From Tritrichomonas musculus (Eukaryota; Parabasalia; Tritrichomonadida; Tritrichomonadidae): a stretch of 64,000 nucleotides of DNA. The notes beneath the pieces are model-generated. The model did no database searches and was not told the DNA's origin. It saw only the letters and a list, made by a program, of their open reading frames with translations. The DNA is taken from NCBI GenBank assembly GCA_039105265.1, contig JAPFFF010000008.1:496001-560000 (forward strand), in the 5' to 3' direction. Positions 62,031 through 64,000 of the stretch are shown here, in pieces (the first letter of the stretch is position 1; each line of letters starts with the position of its first letter). The translations under genes were made by a program, and so were the position numbers.

Positions 62031-62366
62031 ATGTCATTTGTGCCACTCAAAGGCTTTACTAACGACTATGAGATACTGAATAGGTACCCCTTTACTATAA
62101 GACGTAAGAGTAATCATTTTATATGCAAAGATGCAAAACATATTAAGGGGTATATACGTGTATGTCTAAATGGCGACTACTACTTGAAACATGTACTTAT
62201 AGCAAGACAGTTCATACCTAATGATGACCCACAACATAAAATAGAGGTAGACCATATCAATAGGAATAGGGCTGACTACCATCTAAGCAACTTAAGATGG
62301 ATAACCCCAACTGATAGTAACTATAACAGGGATATGCCCAAAATTATAAATGCGAGGGCAGATTAG
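62031..62366 (+). CDS. HNH endonuclease, homing type
   Basis: A 111-aa protein. The N-terminal YEILNRYPFTIRRKSN resembles a NUMOD4-like YEVSN..G.VR segment. The C-terminal EVDHINRNRADYHLSNLRWI with SNYNR is the HNH_3 signature of phage and viral homing-type nucleases. It overlaps the tail of the convergent gene at 62344-62607 by 23 bp. It probably acts as a free-standing mobile endonuclease or in element DNA processing. Confidence 0.85.
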   Translation: MSFVPLKGFTNDYEILNRYPFTIRRKSNHFICKDAKHIKGYIRVCLNGDYYLKHVLIARQFIPNDDPQHKIEVDHINRNRADYHLSNLRWITPTDSNYNRDMPKIINARAD

Positions 62367-62607
62367 ATATTTGGTACTCTAAGAACTCAAAGGCAAAATG
62401 TTCTATTTGGTCGATAAATTCCAAATCACCATCTTTCATCATTACACCAAGAAATTCAGGTTCGAAATACTCAGCAGCTAACTCTTTTATCTTATTAATT
62501 AAAATATTACATACTCCCTCATTAGTCTCACATCTATAATCATAGAGGTAAGACACTATTTTATAGAGGATATATATACGCTCTTTTATGGTCATGAAAT
62601 AAGCCAT
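62344..62607 (-). CDS. Small helical Maverick protein, 87 aa
   Basis: Starts MAYFMTIKERIYILYKIVSY; helical throughout, with an acidic C-terminal half (FLGVMMKDGDLEFIDQIEHF). It is divergent from the protease gene by 66 bp. No family recognised. Confidence 0.5.
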   Translation of the reverse strand: MAYFMTIKERIYILYKIVSYLYDYRCETNEGVCNILINKIKELAAEYFEPEFLGVMMKDGDLEFIDQIEHFAFEFLEYQISNLPSHL

Positions 62608-62673
62608 TTATACAGAAATAAAAAAAATGAAATAAACAACATCTTCTTCTTCTTTCTTTTATTTGATTTTTAA

Positions 62674-64000
62674 ATGACAAGTGATGTAGGTACACAAACT
62701 AAACCTAACAATAAAATACAACTACTACAAGGTACTATTAAATTTCGACCTAAACTAGTTGATAGAGATGTTGCAAGATTAACAAGAGGTTTGGGTCAAA
62801 CTATATGGAAGTTCTCTAATAATCAAATAAATCTACAAAAATTATATGAGACATATTTAAATACTAGTATAGCTTTTAAAGACGTACTTGAATTTGCTAA
62901 TAGACTCAAGAGAGAGAGACCAAGAGCAAAATTTACAGGTTGTGTGTTTGCGATTAAGAAAAATCAAGATGATAAAGATGAACATGGGCATTACATAACA
63001 GTATTAAAGCCATATCAATATACTCTCCAAGAATCAGATCAAGGTATATTAACAGAGATAAAATTACATTATGATATTATCAACATAAGGATATCTCGAA
63101 TGAAGACTGAGGAGGAAAAACAAGCAGCTAAAGAACTGAGAGAGCAGATGAAAGAAAGAACATTGAAAAGTGATAAGAAAGAATATAAAACTAGAGGTAT
63201 TCAAACAGATGATATACCAGAATTGGCTCCATTACCCAGACCTCCAACTTTAAATCGAAATGATTATCATCTTAACCTTAGGAAAATCGGTAGGAACCGA
63301 CCCACAAATGTTGAGCCACCAACAAGGGATCAAAATCAAAACAGAATTCAACTTTTACTTCAAAGTAGTACAAATTTAGACGAGGATGATAGACCTAAGA
63401 AAAAATCAAAACAACCTAAGAAAAAATCAAAACGACCTCGTTCACCTTCACCTCCACCTCCTCCTCCTTCTCGTTCACCTCCACCTCCACCACCTCCTCC
63501 TCCTTCATCACCACCTCCACAGTTTCCATCATCACATACCTCTCGAGGTACTAGTCCTCCTCCAAGAGAACCCCGTATGACACCACAGAAGACAGGAGAG
63601 TATACAGTAGACCAAAGACGTCATAAAATTCATGATTGGAGGAGTTTAGTCAATGATGAAAATATAGAAGAAGATGTTATTGATGACTACTTGAAACTTC
63701 TATATAACAAAGGAAAGAGATTGAATAAACAACCTGGTCAAAATGAGGCAGAGTTTGATAAAAAGAAAATATTGGTTTTACCTACTGCATTTTATACCTT
63801 CCTTTCTATGGCATATGAGACTAATGATATGGAAAAAATACATGAACTGATGAAAAGTCCTATCTCAGGTAAACAGTCATTTACACATTTCGATAAAGTA
63901 TTTGTCCCCATTTGCTCAGATGGAGAACATTGGGTTTTATGTATTGTTCGATATCCAAAGAAAATAATCGAATGCTATGACTCTGAGAATAAGTCAATGG
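62674..64000 (+). CDS. Maverick adenain/Ulp1-like cysteine protease, partial
   Basis: The frame is open from ATG 62674 through the window edge (442 codons). Residues 1-240 are charged with no known motif. A Pro/Ser-rich linker (PPPPPPPS runs, about 250-300) with KKKSK repeats follows. From about 320 a C48/adenain-type protease begins: KILVLPTAFYTFLSMAYE, then VFVPICSDGEHWVLCIVRYP with the catalytic His in EHW, then ECYDSENKSM with the Asp/Asn. The catalytic Cys should follow beyond the edge. Such proteases mature virion proteins in Polintons and adenoviruses. Confidence 0.82.
   Translation, partial: MTSDVGTQTKPNNKIQLLQGTIKFRPKLVDRDVARLTRGLGQTIWKFSNNQINLQKLYETYLNTSIAFKDVLEFANRLKRERPRAKFTGCVFAIKKNQDDKDEHGHYITVLKPYQYTLQESDQGILTEIKLHYDIINIRISRMKTEEEKQAAKELREQMKERTLKSDKKEYKTRGIQTDDIPELAPLPRPPTLNRNDYHLNLRKIGRNRPTNVEPPTRDQNQNRIQLLLQSSTNLDEDDRPKKKSKQPKKKSKRPRSPSPPPPPPSRSPPPPPPPPPSSPPPQFPSSHTSRGTSPPPREPRMTPQKTGEYTVDQRRHKIHDWRSLVNDENIEEDVIDDYLKLLYNKGKRLNKQPGQNEAEFDKKKILVLPTAFYTFLSMAYETNDMEKIHELMKSPISGKQSFTHFDKVFVPICSDGEHWVLCIVRYPKKIIECYDSENKSM

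Larger units (their letters stand above)
54259..64000. mobile_element. Maverick/Polinton, left part; continues beyond window
   Basis: The visible ~9.7 kb carries a minus-strand block (fibre-like giant protein, two small proteins, packaging ATPase), a GC-rich divergent centre, and a second block with an HNH endonuclease, a small protein and an adenain/Ulp1-like protease. ATPase and protease together are the Maverick/Polinton morphogenesis signature. PolB, integrase and the major capsid gene are not in view and should lie to the right. The visible part looks largely whole and young. The left boundary is set by the AGTAGTTATCC inverted repeat at 54259; the other end and target duplication cannot be checked here. 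Confidence 0.8.

Overview
The window reads as nuclear DNA of a parabasalid protist, most likely Tritrichomonas (T. foetus or a close relative). It is very AT-rich (clearly above 70% A+T by eye), and its genes are almost intron-free. It carries a BspA-like leucine-rich-repeat protein, lineage-typical TKL and CK1 kinases, BTB/BACK-discoidin and cysteine-rich surface proteins, a Tvmar-like mariner and a Maverick/Polinton. I saw no tRNA, rRNA or CRISPR array. The species call is inference; T. vaginalis is usually less AT-rich.

Left third (1-25.5 kb): an RRM plus LRR protein runs off the left edge, divergent from an armadillo-like protein. Next come a CK1-type kinase, an 860-bp foldback element, a decayed BspA-like gene, an intact 910-aa BspA-like gene, a truncated pogo/Tigger-type transposase and a cysteine-rich membrane protein without a visible start. 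Then come a BACK-discoidin protein, several MITEs (two hAT-like ones with perfect 8-bp target duplications), an RCC1-kinase fusion interrupted by one in-frame TGA, a relic of a PIKK-type kinase domain and a J-domain/RRM protein.

Middle (25.5-47.7 kb): two nearly identical 731-bp inverted arms, each carrying a 174-aa LRR-like gene, flank a TKL kinase with coiled coil and C-terminal discoidin-like domains. They are followed by a decayed beta-helix surface-protein gene and a tail-anchored TKL kinase. Next is a sharply bounded 3810-bp element with 380-bp terminal inverted repeats, a 5-bp target duplication, an SF2/DEAH helicase gene and scattered GC-rich hairpins. A 1671-aa cysteine-rich surface protein built on a 640-residue tandem duplication closes this part.

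Right part (47.7-64 kb): a gene-poor tract holds a 1.47-kb inverted-repeat element, a tandem duplication and a degenerate minisatellite. The minisatellite has received a full-length DD34D mariner, a Tc1-like MITE and, at its right edge, a Maverick/Polinton that runs off the window. The visible Maverick part encodes a packaging ATPase, an adenain/Ulp1-like protease, a fibre-like giant protein, an HNH endonuclease and small unknowns.

The best candidate for an undescribed system is the 3.8-kb helicase element at 37170-40979. It has replication-type coding but no recognisable transposase, and its AGTAGT ends resemble the visible edge of the nearby Maverick. A Maverick-mobilised, transpoviron-like satellite is one hypothesis. 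All calls were made by eye from sequence; no database search was run.
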